DNA of 24,266 nt from Chloroflexota bacterium (GTDB taxonomy: Bacteria; Chloroflexota; Anaerolineae; Aggregatilineales; Phototrophicaceae): the NCBI GenBank assembly GCA_026706395.1, contig JAPOYU010000117.1:1-24266 (forward strand), given 5' to 3'. Both the position numbers and the translations under genes were made by a program. Under the pieces are notes generated by a model. The model saw only the letters and a program-made list of their open reading frames with translations, ran no database searches and had not been told where the DNA came from. This document shows positions 24,264-24,266 of this stretch, piece after piece. Position 1 is the stretch's first letter. Every line of letters begins with the position of its first letter.

Positions 24264-24266
24264 ATG
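24264..24266 (+). other. Possible start codon of the partner permease gene
   Basis: The window ends in ATG, two bases after the permease stop. MalF-type genes are nearly always followed by a MalG-type gene at this spacing, so this may be its start. Nothing beyond the codon is visible. Confidence 0.3.

Overview
The window is a 24.3 kb piece of a GC-rich bacterial chromosome, densely coding on both strands and dominated by carbohydrate uptake and breakdown. Periplasmic-type sugar-binding proteins have plain Sec signal peptides ending in A-x-A/G-Q with no lipobox. The gene mix (GH116, GH51, GH32, several CUT1 sugar ABC systems, a PF04392 binding protein, a LysM protein with beta-helix-like repeats) suggests an uncultured Chloroflexota bacterium of the Anaerolineae type. 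That placement is inference from gene content, not from a marker gene. I see no rRNA, tRNA, CRISPR array, insertion sequence or phage gene.

Layout. 1-298: 5' end of a sugar-binding protein gene on the minus strand, cut by the window edge. 299-569: spacer with two strong hairpins. 570-1280: BAX inhibitor-1 family membrane protein (minus), divergent from maf (1580-2191, plus). 2280-3548: an orphan PF04392-type binding protein. 3704-4723: class I fructose-bisphosphate aldolase with a changed active-site loop. 4731-4904: what looks like the C-terminal stump of a lost gene, ending at a terminator-like hairpin that sits just upstream of a GH51 arabinofuranosidase (4949-6445). 6451-7505 (minus): a MOSC (YiiM-like) protein coupled to a small membrane protein.

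7692-14258 is the clearest operon: sugar-binding protein, two permeases, a GH116 beta-glucosidase/xylosidase-type enzyme and a NodB-type deacetylase, tightly spaced on the plus strand. The likely logic is import of a beta-linked oligosaccharide and its cleavage in the cytoplasm, since neither enzyme has a signal peptide. 14232-15716 (minus) is a membrane GT2 glycosyltransferase that converges on and overlaps the deacetylase gene. 15992-18208 (minus) is a large secreted protein with duplicated CGLP modules and a C-terminal LysM. 18427-20077: an unknown 129-aa protein overlapping an SbcD/Mre11-type nuclease gene.

20200 to the right edge is a second sugar locus: GH32 fructosidase, sugar-binding protein, a permease with an unusually large external loop, and an ATG at the last three bases that may open the partner permease. 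No sugar ABC ATPase and no transcription regulator is visible although three CUT1-type systems are present. They presumably share an ATPase encoded elsewhere.

The window is mostly recognisable metabolism. I did not find a convincing new defence or mobile system. The most interesting items are the aldolase lacking the usual Lys-107 loop, the truncated gene plus attenuator-like hairpin before GH51, the MalF-P2-like loop in the last permease, and the modular LysM protein.
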